Below are positions 1 through 7,825 of a stretch of 64,000 nt of DNA, piece by piece; positions within the stretch are counted from its first letter, which is position 1, and every line of letters starts with the position of its first letter. Source of the stretch: Thalassospira profundimaris WP0211 (GTDB taxonomy: Bacteria > Pseudomonadota > Alphaproteobacteria > Rhodospirillales > Thalassospiraceae); NCBI RefSeq assembly GCF_000300275.1, contig NZ_AMRN01000001.1, forward strand, positions 620,001 to 684,000, in the 5' to 3' direction. The notes beneath the pieces are model-generated. The model was given only the letters and a program-made list of their open reading frames with translations. It was not told the origin of the DNA and did not search any database. Position numbers and translations under genes: made by a program.

Positions 1-303
1 CGGCGCCCGGTAACCATTACGGGTGTCAATCTTTCACCGGATATGCGCAATGCCATGGTATCTTTCACCCCGCTTGGCGGCGGAGAGGCAGAAACGTCGA
101 TGAAGGCGTTGATGCGTCAGAAAGGTCACCTGCGCAACCATGTGGCCCATACGGTTCACATGAAATATGTGCCTGCATTGCGATTTGTCGAAGACAAGAG
201 TTTTGATGTCGCTGACCATATTGGTGCCCTGCTGCGCGACCCGCATGTTGCGCAGGATCTTGTGGATGACCGGTCGGGCGACCCGGAAGATGAGGACGAC
301 TGA
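1..303 (+). CDS. rbfA: Ribosome-binding factor A, C-terminal part
   Basis: The open frame runs in from before the window, so only about 100 C-terminal residues are visible. RbfA is a cold-shock 30S maturation factor that binds near the 5' helix of 16S rRNA. The family-typical segment around residues 40-75 of the visible part (HTVHMKYVPALRFVEDKSFD) matches the conserved 'P.L.F..D.S' region at the end of its KH-like fold, and the acidic tail (DDRSGDPEDEDD) is common in alphaproteobacteria. Its TGA stop shares one base with the truB ATG (TGATG), indicating translational coupling in the usual infB-rbfA-truB-rpsO order. Confidence 0.93.
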   Translation, partial: RRPVTITGVNLSPDMRNAMVSFTPLGGGEAETSMKALMRQKGHLRNHVAHTVHMKYVPALRFVEDKSFDVADHIGALLRDPHVAQDLVDDRSGDPEDEDD

Positions 304-1229
304 TGGCGCGTCGCCGTCGCGGTAAAAGCATTAATGGCTGGCTGGCGGTGGACAAGCCCCTGGAGATCACGTCATCAACCGTGGTCAATCAGGTGCGTCG
401 TCTGCTTGATGCCAACAAGGCCGGACATGGCGGGACACTTGACCCGCTGGCGTCTGGTGTTCTGCCAATTGCCTTTGGCGAAGCAACCAAAACGGTTGCT
501 TATGTCATGGATGGCAGCAAAAGTTATCGCGTAACGTTGAAATTCGGCGAAGCGCGCAGTACGGACGATGCCGAAGGCGAGGTTATTGAAACCTCCGACC
601 ATCGTCCGACGGAAGACGAAATCAAGGCTGTGCTGGGTGAATTTATCGGTGAAATCCAGCAGGTGCCGCCAAAGTTTTCGGCGATCAAGGTCAATGGCAA
701 GCGTGCCTATGACCTTGCGCGCCGCGATGAAGATGTGGTGTTGCAGCCACGTCCGATTCTGATCAAGGATCTTCGACTGGTCGACATGCCAGATCGCGAT
801 CACGCCGTGTTTGACGTTGTGTCAGGCAAAGGTGCGTATATGCGATCTTTGGCGCGCGATATCGCGCTGCGCCTTGGTACCGTCGGCTACATCGCCGCGC
901 TTCGCCGGACTTCGGCGGGGCCGTTTTCGGAAGGGAACGCCATTCCCCTGCAGGAACTGCTGGATATGGACCCGGACGAGGTGATGAAGAAACTGCTTCC
1001 GGTTGAGACCGCGCTGGACGACATCCCGGCGCTGGCCCTGACCGAAGTCGAGGCGCAACGCCTTTCCTCTGGCCAGCCCGTCGGGCTGTTGCCGGTAGCA
1101 AAGCGCAATGCCCTTGAAAACCCCGTCGTGCAGGACGAAATCGTCTGTACCATGCTCCATGACCGCGCTGTTGCGTTGGCTGAGATCACTGGTGGCGAAA
1201 TTCGACCTGTGCGTGTTTTTAATCTCTAA
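303..1229 (+). CDS. truB: tRNA pseudouridine(55) synthase TruB
   Basis: Makes pseudouridine at U55 in the T-loop of tRNAs. The 308-residue protein has the TruB signature [15 protein letters not shown] at about residues 41-55; Asp47 in it is the expected catalytic nucleophile. The substrate-binding segment with [17 protein letters not shown] follows at about 118-134, and the C terminus resembles the PUA-like/TruB_C extension. Length is normal for the family. It overlaps rbfA by one base and is followed 17 bases later by rpsO, the standard operon arrangement, so the call is very secure. Confidence 0.98.
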   Translation: MARRRRGKSINGWLAVDKPLEITSSTVVNQVRRLLDANKAGHGGTLDPLASGVLPIAFGEATKTVAYVMDGSKSYRVTLKFGEARSTDDAEGEVIETSDHRPTEDEIKAVLGEFIGEIQQVPPKFSAIKVNGKRAYDLARRDEDVVLQPRPILIKDLRLVDMPDRDHAVFDVVSGKGAYMRSLARDIALRLGTVGYIAALRRTSAGPFSEGNAIPLQELLDMDPDEVMKKLLPVETALDDIPALALTEVEAQRLSSGQPVGLLPVAKRNALENPVVQDEIVCTMLHDRAVALAEITGGEIRPVRVFNL

Positions 1230-1246
1230 AGGCGAAAGGATGCCTG

Positions 1247-1516
1247 ATGTCGATTACTGCTGAACGCAAAGCTGAGCTGATCAAAGAATACGGTCAGAAA
1301 GACGGTGACACCGGTTCCCCCGAAGTCCAGGTTGCTATCCTGACTGAACGGATCAAGAACCTCACCGAGCACATGAAAGAACATAACCACGACTTCCACA
1401 GCCGTCGTGGTCTTCTCATGATGGTTGGTCAGCGTCGTCGTCTGCTGAAGTACCTGCAGCGCAAAGACCAGTCGCGTTACGAGAGCGTCATTGAACGCCT
1501 CGGTATTCGCCGCTGA
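1247..1516 (+). CDS. rpsO: 30S ribosomal protein S15
   Basis: Eighty-nine residues, the normal length of S15, which binds the 16S rRNA central domain and primes assembly of the platform. Recognisable motifs are the start [12 protein letters not shown], the [14 protein letters not shown] segment, and the [18 protein letters not shown] helix that contacts rRNA. The gene follows truB by 17 bases with a GAAAGGA ribosome-binding site, and ends just before a strong intrinsic terminator. In E. coli S15 represses its own translation through its leader; I see no specific leader structure here. Confidence 0.99.
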   Translation: MSITAERKAELIKEYGQKDGDTGSPEVQVAILTERIKNLTEHMKEHNHDFHSRRGLLMMVGQRRRLLKYLQRKDQSRYESVIERLGIRR

Positions 1517-1526
1517 TATCGAACTG

Positions 1527-1559
1527 CGGCGGAGGGTGACCTCCGCCGTCGTTTTTTTT
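1527..1559 (+). terminator. Intrinsic terminator after rpsO
   Basis: A perfect 9-bp GC-rich stem (CGGCGGAGG at 1527-1535 with CCTCCGCCG at 1540-1548) closes a GTGA tetraloop and is followed by a run of eight T. It should end the rbfA-truB-rpsO transcript, although some read-through into pnp is usual in other bacteria. Confidence 0.92.
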
Positions 1560-1626
1560 ATTGTTCCGGTGGATCGGAACACGAGAAGCAGGGTCGGATG
1601 GGCCGACCCGATGCTTACGCCGGACC

Positions 1627-1666
1627 CATTACTCATGGCGCTGTCATGTAAGCCTCATGAGTAATG
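1627..1666 (+). promoter_or_regulatory. Long hairpin in the pnp 5' leader
   Basis: An exact 11-bp inverted repeat, CATTACTCATG at 1627-1637 and CATGAGTAATG at 1656-1666, lies 60 bases upstream of the pnp start, with a further short GGC/GCC pairing inside. It is not followed by a T-run, so it is not a terminator. In E. coli a long pnp leader stem is cut by RNase III and then degraded by PNPase itself (autoregulation). By position and shape this hairpin could do the same; that is inference. Confidence 0.55.
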
Positions 1667-1726
1667 TGTTCGGAACTCGTGTACACTTTCGGGTCCGCCA
1701 GAGGTTTGTAAGAGGAAGAGAAAATA

Positions 1727-3850
1727 ATGTTTAATGTCGTCCGTAAGGAAATGCAGTGGGGCAATGCCAAACTGGTTCTCGAAACCGGTAAAATCGCCCG
1801 TCAGGCAGATGGTGCCGTTAAGGTTACCTACGGTGAAACCGTTGTCCTGTGTACTGCTGTTGGCGCCAAACAGCCGCGCCCGGATGTCGACTTTTTCCCG
1901 CTGACGGTTAACTACCAGGAAAAAGCATTTGCCGCTGGCAAAATCCCGGGTGGCTTCTTCAAACGTGAAGGCCGCCCGTCTGAAAAAGAAACCCTTGTTT
2001 CGCGTCTGATCGACCGTCCGATCCGTCCGTTGTTCCACCCGCAGTACCGCAACGACACCCAGATCGTCTGTACCGTTCTTTCGCACGACATGGAAAACGA
2101 TCCGGACGTGGTTGCCATGATCGGTACCTCGGCGGCCCTGACCATTTCCGGTCTGCCGTTCCTCGGCCCGATCGGTGCTGCCCGCGTTGGTTACAAGGAT
2201 GGTGAATACCTGCTCAATCCGTCGACCGAAGCGGTCAAGGAAAGCGATCTGGATCTGGTTGTTGCCGGTACCCGTGATGGCGTGATGATGGTTGAATCCG
2301 AAGCATCCGAGCTGTCAGAAGACATCATGCTTGGCGCCGTGAAGTTCGGTCACGAACAGTTCCAGGGCGTTCTCGACCTGATCATTGATCTGGCCGAAGA
2401 AGCAGCCAAAGAGCCGCGTGAAGTTGCAGAACTCCCGGAAGGCTACGACGCACTGGTCGAAAAGATCGCTGCGCTTGGCACCGAAAGCCTGACCGCTGCT
2501 TATGCAAATGTTGTCAAACAGGAGCGTTCGGCCGCTGTTTCTGCTGCCAAGGCAGACATCGTCGAGAAACTTGGCGATGAAGTTCCGGATGCGCTGAAAG
2601 GCAAAGTTTCCTCGATCATCAAAGATCTGGAAAAAGACATCGTTCGCGGTGCGATCCTGAAAACCGGCAAGCGTATCGATGGTCGTACCGGTGCTGACGT
2701 TCGTCCGATCATGGGCGAAGTTTCGGTTCTGCCGCGCTCGCATGGCTCCTCGATCTTCACCCGTGGTGAAACCCAGGCACTGGCTGTTGTTACCCTTGGT
2801 ACCGGTCAGGACGAGCAGATCGTTGACGCGCTGGACGGCGAATACCGTGAAAGCTTCATGCTGCATTACAACTTCCCGCCCTACTCGGTTGGTGAAGCTG
2901 GCCGCATGGGTTCGCCGGGTCGTCGTGAGATTGGTCACGGTAAACTGGCATGGCGTGCCCTGCACCCGCTGATGCCGGGCAAGGATGCCTTCCCGTACAC
3001 CACCCGTATCGTTTCTGAAGTCACCGAATCAAACGGTTCTTCTTCGATGGCAACCGTTTGCGCAAGCTCGCTTGCGATGATGGATGCCGGTGTTCCGCTG
3101 GCACGCCCGGTTGCGGGTATCGCCATGGGCCTGATCAAGGAAGCCGAAGATTTCGCAGTTCTGTCCGACATCATGGGTGACGAAGATCACCTTGGTGACA
3201 TGGACTTCAAGGTTGCTGGTACCGAAAACGGTATTACCTCGCTGCAGATGGACATCAAGATCACCTCGGTAACCCCGGACATCATGCAGATCGCCCTGAA
3301 GCAAGCCCGTGATGGTCGTCTGCACATTCTTGGTGAAATGGCCAAAGCCCTTCCGGAAGCACGCGGTGAAGTTTCGGGTAACGCCCCGACCATCACCCAG
3401 TTCTCGATCCCGAAAGACAAAATTCGTGATGTCATCGGTTCGGGCGGCAAGGTCATTCGTGAAATCTGCGAAGAGACCGGTGCAAAGGTTGATATTGAAG
3501 ATGATGGTTCGATCACTGTCGCACATACCGACGGTGCAAAAGGCAAGCAGGCCGTGGATTGGATCAAATCCATCGTTGCGGAACCTGAATTGAATCATAT
3601 CTATGATGGTAAGGTCGTTAAAGCTGTCGATTTCGGCGCATTCGTGAACTTCTTTGGTGCGCGTGACGGTCTGGTTCACATTTCCGAACTGGCACCTGAG
3701 CGTGTCAAACAGGTTTCGGACATCGTGAAAGAAGGCGACCAGGTTAAGGTCAAAGTCATCGGTTTCGATGATCGCGGCAAAATCAAACTGTCGATGAAAC
3801 GTGTTGACCAGGAAACCGGTGCCGACCTCGACGCAGGCGACGCCGAATAA
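1727..3850 (+). CDS. pnp: Polyribonucleotide nucleotidyltransferase (PNPase)
   Basis: A 707-residue phosphorolytic 3'-5' exoribonuclease that works alone or within the RNA degradosome. The domains appear in the expected order: first RNase PH domain (with [14 protein letters not shown] near 85-98), an all-helical linker at about 230-310, a second RNase PH domain ([15 protein letters not shown], then [17 protein letters not shown]), a KH domain with the IGSGGK loop near residue 570, and a C-terminal S1 domain ([13 protein letters not shown]) from about 625. The start is supported by the AGAGGAAGAG ribosome-binding site at 1711-1720. It has its own leader after the rpsO terminator. Confidence 0.99.
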   Translation: MFNVVRKEMQWGNAKLVLETGKIARQADGAVKVTYGETVVLCTAVGAKQPRPDVDFFPLTVNYQEKAFAAGKIPGGFFKREGRPSEKETLVSRLIDRPIRPLFHPQYRNDTQIVCTVLSHDMENDPDVVAMIGTSAALTISGLPFLGPIGAARVGYKDGEYLLNPSTEAVKESDLDLVVAGTRDGVMMVESEASELSEDIMLGAVKFGHEQFQGVLDLIIDLAEEAAKEPREVAELPEGYDALVEKIAALGTESLTAAYANVVKQERSAAVSAAKADIVEKLGDEVPDALKGKVSSIIKDLEKDIVRGAILKTGKRIDGRTGADVRPIMGEVSVLPRSHGSSIFTRGETQALAVVTLGTGQDEQIVDALDGEYRESFMLHYNFPPYSVGEAGRMGSPGRREIGHGKLAWRALHPLMPGKDAFPYTTRIVSEVTESNGSSSMATVCASSLAMMDAGVPLARPVAGIAMGLIKEAEDFAVLSDIMGDEDHLGDMDFKVAGTENGITSLQMDIKITSVTPDIMQIALKQARDGRLHILGEMAKALPEARGEVSGNAPTITQFSIPKDKIRDVIGSGGKVIREICEETGAKVDIEDDGSITVAHTDGAKGKQAVDWIKSIVAEPELNHIYDGKVVKAVDFGAFVNFFGARDGLVHISELAPERVKQVSDIVKEGDQVKVKVIGFDDRGKIKLSMKRVDQETGADLDAGDAE

Positions 3851-3861
3851 AGCAAACGGGA

Positions 3862-3922
3862 TGCCGGACGACGATAAAAACGCGACGTCGTCCGGCACTC
3901 TGCGCGATGCCATAGCATCGCG
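3862..3922 (+). terminator. Two tandem hairpins after pnp
   Basis: A perfect 12-bp stem (TGCCGGACGACG at 3862-3873 with its complement at 3886-3897) is followed at once by an 8-bp stem with CATA loop (CGCGATGC at 3903-3910, GCATCGCG at 3915-3922). Neither is followed by a T-run, so they may protect the pnp mRNA 3' end or act as weak or factor-dependent termination structures rather than as a classic intrinsic terminator. Confidence 0.5.
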
Positions 3923-3949
3923 GGCAAAGGCCGAATGGGAGAGACGAAT

Positions 3950-5344
3950 TTGAAAGCCCTTAAACCGCTCGTCATGTCGGGTAAAGAAGTCTTGCCAGTT
4001 ATCGAAGGTGGCAAAGGCGTTGCTGTATCGACGGGTAAAAGTTCCGGCGCATGGGCTGCTGCCGGTGGTATCGGGACTTTTTCCGCTGTGAATGCCGATT
4101 CTTATGATGAGAACGGCAATCTGGTCCCGATCGAATATGCAGGAAAAACCCGCAGTGACCGCCATCAGGAACTGATTGCCTACGGCATTCGTGGTGGTAT
4201 TGCACAAGCACAGATCGCACATGAAATGCGGAACGGCGAAGGCCGTTTGCACATGAACGTATTGTGGGAAATGGGCGGTGCCGAACCGATCCTTCACGGC
4301 GTTCTTGAAGGTGCCAAAGGCCTGATCCACGGGGTAACCTGTGGTGCCGGCATGCCCTACAAGATTGCTCAGATTTCTGCGCAGTACGGCGTTCACTATT
4401 ATCCGATTGTCTCGTCAGCCCGTGCTTTCCGCGCATTGTGGCTGCGGGCCTATAAAAAGACCCCGGAATGGCTGGGTGGCGTGGTTTACGAAGATCCGTG
4501 GCGCGCTGGCGGCCATAATGGTCTGTCGAATTCCGAAGATCCGCTGGTGCCCGAGGATCCGTTCCCGCGTGTTGCGGCCCTTCGTGAATTCATGAACTCC
4601 GTTGGTCTGAATGATGTTCCGATCATCATGGCTGGTGGTGTGTGGTTCCTGCGTGATTTCGAAGACTGGATCGACAATCCCGAAGTGGCCCCGGTGGCCT
4701 TCCAGTTTGGCACGCGTCCGCTTCTGACACAGGAAAGCGAGATTTCCGACGAATGGAAACAGCGCCTGACCAGTCTTAAGAATGGCGACGTATCGCTGCA
4801 TAAATTCAGCCCGACTGGCTTCTATAGTTCGGCCGTGCGCAATGCGTTCCTTGAAGACCTGCATCAGCGTTCTGATCGTCAGGTACGCTATTCGCGTACC
4901 GCCGAGGCGGATCTGCATGTCGGTATTCCGCTCGGCCGTCGTGGTCGTCCGATCTATGTGCGTGAAGACGACGCCGACAAGGTCAAGGCTTGGCTTGAAG
5001 CTGGCTATACCGAAGGCATGCCGACCCCGGATGACACCATGGTGTTTGTCACCCCGGAAAGCGCACTGACGATCAAGAAAGACCAGATCGATTGCATGGG
5101 TTGCCTGTCACAGTGCCAGTTCTCCAACTGGGAACAGCATGAAGGCACCACTGGCAAGCGTGCTGACCCGCGTTCCTTCTGCATCCAGAAGACGCTCCAG
5201 AGCATTGCCCATGGCGCCAAAGTCGAAAATGAACTGATGTTTGCCGGTCACAATGCCTATAAGTTTGGCGAAGACCCGTTCTACGCCAACGGCAATATTC
5301 CGACTGTGAAGGAACTGGTCGACCGCATCATGACGGGCGACTGA
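3950..5344 (+). CDS. Nitronate monooxygenase-family flavin oxidoreductase with C-terminal Cys cluster
   Basis: A TIM-barrel FMN enzyme of the nitronate monooxygenase/2-nitropropane dioxygenase family, or the related enoyl-reductase FabK group. Visible motifs are the N-terminal GGKGVAVSTGKSSGAWA, a VTCGAGMPYK segment, the phosphate-loop AGGHNG, and IIMAGGVWF. At about 464 residues it is longer than typical NMOs; the extra C-terminal part carries C-x2-C-x3-C at 382, 385 and 389 and a further Cys at 411, which could bind an iron-sulfur cluster. I chose the TTG start at 3950 because GGAGAG precedes it by seven bases and the protein then begins MKALKPLV; an ATG at 3935 is the alternative. Substrate unknown. 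Confidence 0.82.
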   Translation: MKALKPLVMSGKEVLPVIEGGKGVAVSTGKSSGAWAAAGGIGTFSAVNADSYDENGNLVPIEYAGKTRSDRHQELIAYGIRGGIAQAQIAHEMRNGEGRLHMNVLWEMGGAEPILHGVLEGAKGLIHGVTCGAGMPYKIAQISAQYGVHYYPIVSSARAFRALWLRAYKKTPEWLGGVVYEDPWRAGGHNGLSNSEDPLVPEDPFPRVAALREFMNSVGLNDVPIIMAGGVWFLRDFEDWIDNPEVAPVAFQFGTRPLLTQESEISDEWKQRLTSLKNGDVSLHKFSPTGFYSSAVRNAFLEDLHQRSDRQVRYSRTAEADLHVGIPLGRRGRPIYVREDDADKVKAWLEAGYTEGMPTPDDTMVFVTPESALTIKKDQIDCMGCLSQCQFSNWEQHEGTTGKRADPRSFCIQKTLQSIAHGAKVENELMFAGHNAYKFGEDPFYANGNIPTVKELVDRIMTGD

Positions 5345-5363
5345 TCCTGACATCAGACCAAAT

Positions 5364-5394
5364 AAAAAAGGGCCGGTTTTTACCGGCCCTTTTT
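5364..5394. terminator. Bidirectional intrinsic terminator
   Basis: GGGCCGGT at 5370-5377 pairs with ACCGGCCC at 5382-5389 around a TTTT loop, flanked by A6 on the left and T5 on the right, so it can terminate in either direction. On the plus strand it ends the flavin oxidoreductase gene. Confidence 0.93.
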
Positions 5395-5533
5395 GTTTGT
5401 TTTTCGCAGTATTTCATCCCGCGATTATAGTTGATCAAAATCAAAGAACAACGCGTCCGGGTTCTTTAGTCTGTCCCCAGCATTCATTAGGGCCATTATG
5501 ATTTTGGCCCGACCACGACAAAGGGGCATAGCT

Positions 5534-5974
5534 ATGGGACATACATCGCGTCCATATACCAACGCGCTTAACCGGCTCAAGGATGCCAATCTGCGTCCGA
5601 CGCGTCAGCGTCTGGCACTGGCACGTTTGCTGTTTGATGACGGCCATCGTCATGTCACAGCAGAACAGCTGCATTCCGAAGCCATGAGCAACAATATCAA
5701 GGTATCGCTGGCAACGGTTTACAACACCCTGCACCAGTTCACCGATGCGCGCCTTCTCAATGAAATTGTGATTGATTCTGGTCGGTCCTATTTCGATACC
5801 AACACCGAACCGCATTACCATTTCTATTGTGAAGAAGACGGCATGCTGTCTGACATCCCGGCAGGTGACGTCAAGATCGACAACATTCCGAACATGCCCA
5901 ACGGCACGGAACTGGCATCGGTTGATCTGGTATTCCGTCTGCGTCGCAACCAGGCGGCGAAGGACGCAGCCTAA
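5534..5974 (+). CDS. irr: Irr-type iron response regulator (Fur family)
   Basis: A 146-residue Fur-superfamily repressor. The winged-helix part contains RPTRQRLALARLLF and the recognition-helix stretch VSLATVYNTLHQF; the dimerisation part has SYFDTNTEPHYHFYCEEDG, where Irr proteins usually have an HHH motif (here H-Y-H). It lacks the CxxC structural zinc sites of Fur, supporting Irr over Fur. Irr senses haem/iron status in alphaproteobacteria and controls iron genes. I use ATG 5534, preceded by AAGGGG, rather than an ATG 12 codons upstream. Iron-linked neighbours in the window (rubrerythrin, iron ABC transporter) fit the role. Confidence 0.88.
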   Translation: MGHTSRPYTNALNRLKDANLRPTRQRLALARLLFDDGHRHVTAEQLHSEAMSNNIKVSLATVYNTLHQFTDARLLNEIVIDSGRSYFDTNTEPHYHFYCEEDGMLSDIPAGDVKIDNIPNMPNGTELASVDLVFRLRRNQAAKDAA

Positions 5975-6096
5975 GACATCGCGCAGCCGTTATTTGCGCA
6001 AGCCTCGCGCAGGTAACAGGCAGATGAAATCTGACACCTGATCAGTGCAATTGCCCCTGCTCTGCTTGACGGTGGCGGATTTCACGACACATAAAG

Positions 6097-6132
6097 GGCG
6101 GCAAGACCACTTGGTTTTGCCGCCTTATTTTT
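6097..6132 (+). terminator. Intrinsic terminator after irr
   Basis: A 12-bp stem (6097-6108 with 6113-6124, one G:T pair) with a four-base loop is followed by TTATTTTTT. It lies about 120 bases past the irr stop and before the rubrerythrin start. Confidence 0.88.
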
Positions 6133-6192
6133 TGCGACTTTGGCTCATACAACAACGCTGTATTGGGCGAACAATAACAAGGAACAGCGCAC

Positions 6193-6627
6193 ATGGCGCT
6201 TAAGGGAACACGTACCGAGGCAAACCTGCGCGCGGCCTTTGCCGCCGAGGCACAAACCAATCGTCGTTATCTTTACTTTGCCCAGCAGGCCGACATCGAA
6301 GGCTATACCGAGGCAGCCGAGCTGTTTCGCACCGCGGCCGAGGCCGAAACCGGCCATGCGTTCGGCCATCTGGAATTTCTTGAAACGGCGGGCGATCCGT
6401 TGACTGACAAAGAACTGGGCACCACCCGCCTGAACCTTGAAGCGGCCATCGCACAGGAAAAGGACGAGGCCGAAACGGCTTATCCCGAAATGGCCCGCAT
6501 CGCGCGTGAAGAGGGCTTAGAAGATATCGCTGCATGGTTTGAAAGCCTGGCCCGCGTGGAAGCAGCCCATGCAGATCGCATCGAACGTCTTCTTACCCGG
6601 ATGGGGAGCAAAACGGACGGTGCATAA
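6193..6627 (+). CDS. Rubrerythrin-like di-iron protein (no rubredoxin domain)
   Basis: A 144-residue four-helix ferritin-like protein. The helices carry the di-iron ligand pattern: AAFAAEAQTNRRYLYFA near residues 14-30, AAEAETGHAFGH near 48-59, and SLARVEAAHADRIERLL near the end. The C-terminal rubredoxin domain with CxxC pairs that full rubrerythrins have is absent, so electrons must come from elsewhere. Rubrerythrins reduce hydrogen peroxide; location should be cytoplasmic. It stands as a single gene 218 bases after irr, and iron control by Irr would be reasonable but is not shown by a site I can recognise. Confidence 0.88.
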   Translation: MALKGTRTEANLRAAFAAEAQTNRRYLYFAQQADIEGYTEAAELFRTAAEAETGHAFGHLEFLETAGDPLTDKELGTTRLNLEAAIAQEKDEAETAYPEMARIAREEGLEDIAAWFESLARVEAAHADRIERLLTRMGSKTDGA

Positions 6628-6722
6628 AGCTGCTTGATCGCCAAAATGTGATTTGTGATCAGCGTCGAAACGCCAGATTGTGCGTAACCTCAACCCTTCG
6701 AGTCTAAAAGGGAAAATCAGCA

Positions 6723-7007
6723 ATGTTTGTTGTCTCGCTGAACTACAAGGTTCCGCTTGAACAGGTCGATGCGCATATCGAAGACCATATCGCGTGGCTA
6801 AAGCAGGCTTATGCCAAGGGTATGTTTCTGGCATCCGGCCGCAAGATCCCGCGCGATGGCGGGGTTATCCTTGCTAAGGGTGATCGTGCTGCACTTGAAG
6901 ATGAACTGACCCGCGACCCGTTCCATCAACATGATCTGGCCGATTACCACATCACCGAATTTGACCCAGTGATGGTGGCAGACGGACTTGAGGCGCTTAA
7001 GGGCTGA
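6723..7007 (+). CDS. YciI-like domain protein
   Basis: A 94-residue protein with the dimeric ferredoxin-like YciI fold pattern: an initial strand MFVVSLNYK, the HIEDHIAWLKQAYAKG helix with a conserved His-Asp/His pair, then FLASGRKIPRDGGVILAKG and a final DPFHQHDLADYHITEFDP. Length is normal for the family. YciI proteins have a putative active-site His/Asp pair but mostly unknown substrates, so no reaction is assigned. It is 95 bases after the rubrerythrin gene, is preceded by AAAAGGGAAAA, and its 3' end faces the eutC 3' end. Confidence 0.85.
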   Translation: MFVVSLNYKVPLEQVDAHIEDHIAWLKQAYAKGMFLASGRKIPRDGGVILAKGDRAALEDELTRDPFHQHDLADYHITEFDPVMVADGLEALKG

Positions 7008-7051
7008 TGGCAAACAAGTTGCCTGTCTTAGCGCCCCGCCGCCCCGCGTGC

Positions 7052-7825
7052 CTAGCCTTCAATCAGTTCCGGGTTGGATGAGTTGTCCTTGAGCGCCACA
7101 CCCGACAGACCCATCTTGCGCGATTCGACCATCAGATAAGCGATCTTTTTCGCGGCCTTTTCCGGGTTTAATCCCGCCGGGCGAATGTTGGAAACGCAGT
7201 TGCGATCTGCGTTCGACCGCCCGCGCCTTGGCCCCCAGGTCAGATAGCAGCCAAGCGAATCCGCGCTCGAAAGCCCCGGGCGTTCGCCGATCAGCATCAC
7301 GGTCAGCTTGGCGCCCAATGCTGCACCAATTTCATCGCCCAATCCGACACGTGACTGGGTGGCCAGTGTGACCGGGGCGACCGACCAGCTTTCCCCCAAG
7401 TGATCAAGGATCAGCTTTAAGGTATTGGCTGCATGGTCATGGGTGGCGCGGGCTGAAAGGCCATCGGCCAGAATGAACGCAACGTCATAGTCCCCGGCAT
7501 GCTTGCCAAGTGCTGCAACAGAGTCTTCGTCGAGCAACCGGCCAAGATCTGGTCGCTGCAAATATGTCGGGCGATCCGGTGCGGCGGAATGGACATCAAG
7601 GATTGCGTGGTCAAGCCCATCAAGCTGATTGCGCACGGAGTTGGGTTCAAAGGCCATATGCACCGAATCCCGGGCGCGTGCATGTGCCATCTGGAATTCA
7701 AGCAACCTTTCGGTCGGCAACCCGTCGCCGACCCGGCCAAGGCCGATACGGGCATCTGTGTGGGCACGAAGCGTGTTCCAGGGATCAAGGCCGCTCGGAA
7801 TTTTCTTGTTGGTCAGATTGCTCAT
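7052..7825 (-). CDS. eutC: Ethanolamine ammonia-lyase small subunit EutC
   Basis: The 257-residue small subunit of the AdoCbl-dependent enzyme that splits ethanolamine into acetaldehyde and ammonia. Family motifs are the start with DPWNTLRAHTDARIGLGR, LADGLSARATHDHA, VGLGDEIGAALGAKLTVMLIGERPGLSSADSLGCYLTWGPR and the end with SNIRPAGL. The last two contribute to the cobalamin-binding surface. Its ATG abuts the eutB TAA with no base between, so the two subunits are co-translated. No eutA reactivase, shell-protein or dehydrogenase genes are adjacent, suggesting simple cytosolic nitrogen or carbon use. Confidence 0.97.
   Translation of the reverse strand: MSNLTNKKIPSGLDPWNTLRAHTDARIGLGRVGDGLPTERLLEFQMAHARARDSVHMAFEPNSVRNQLDGLDHAILDVHSAAPDRPTYLQRPDLGRLLDEDSVAALGKHAGDYDVAFILADGLSARATHDHAANTLKLILDHLGESWSVAPVTLATQSRVGLGDEIGAALGAKLTVMLIGERPGLSSADSLGCYLTWGPRRGRSNADRNCVSNIRPAGLNPEKAAKKIAYLMVESRKMGLSGVALKDNSSNPELIEG

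Noticed and set aside
3029-4396. 455-codon minus-strand frame opposite pnp and the flavin oxidoreductase
   Set aside because: It lies antisense to two clear genes, has no family resemblance and reflects their codon bias.
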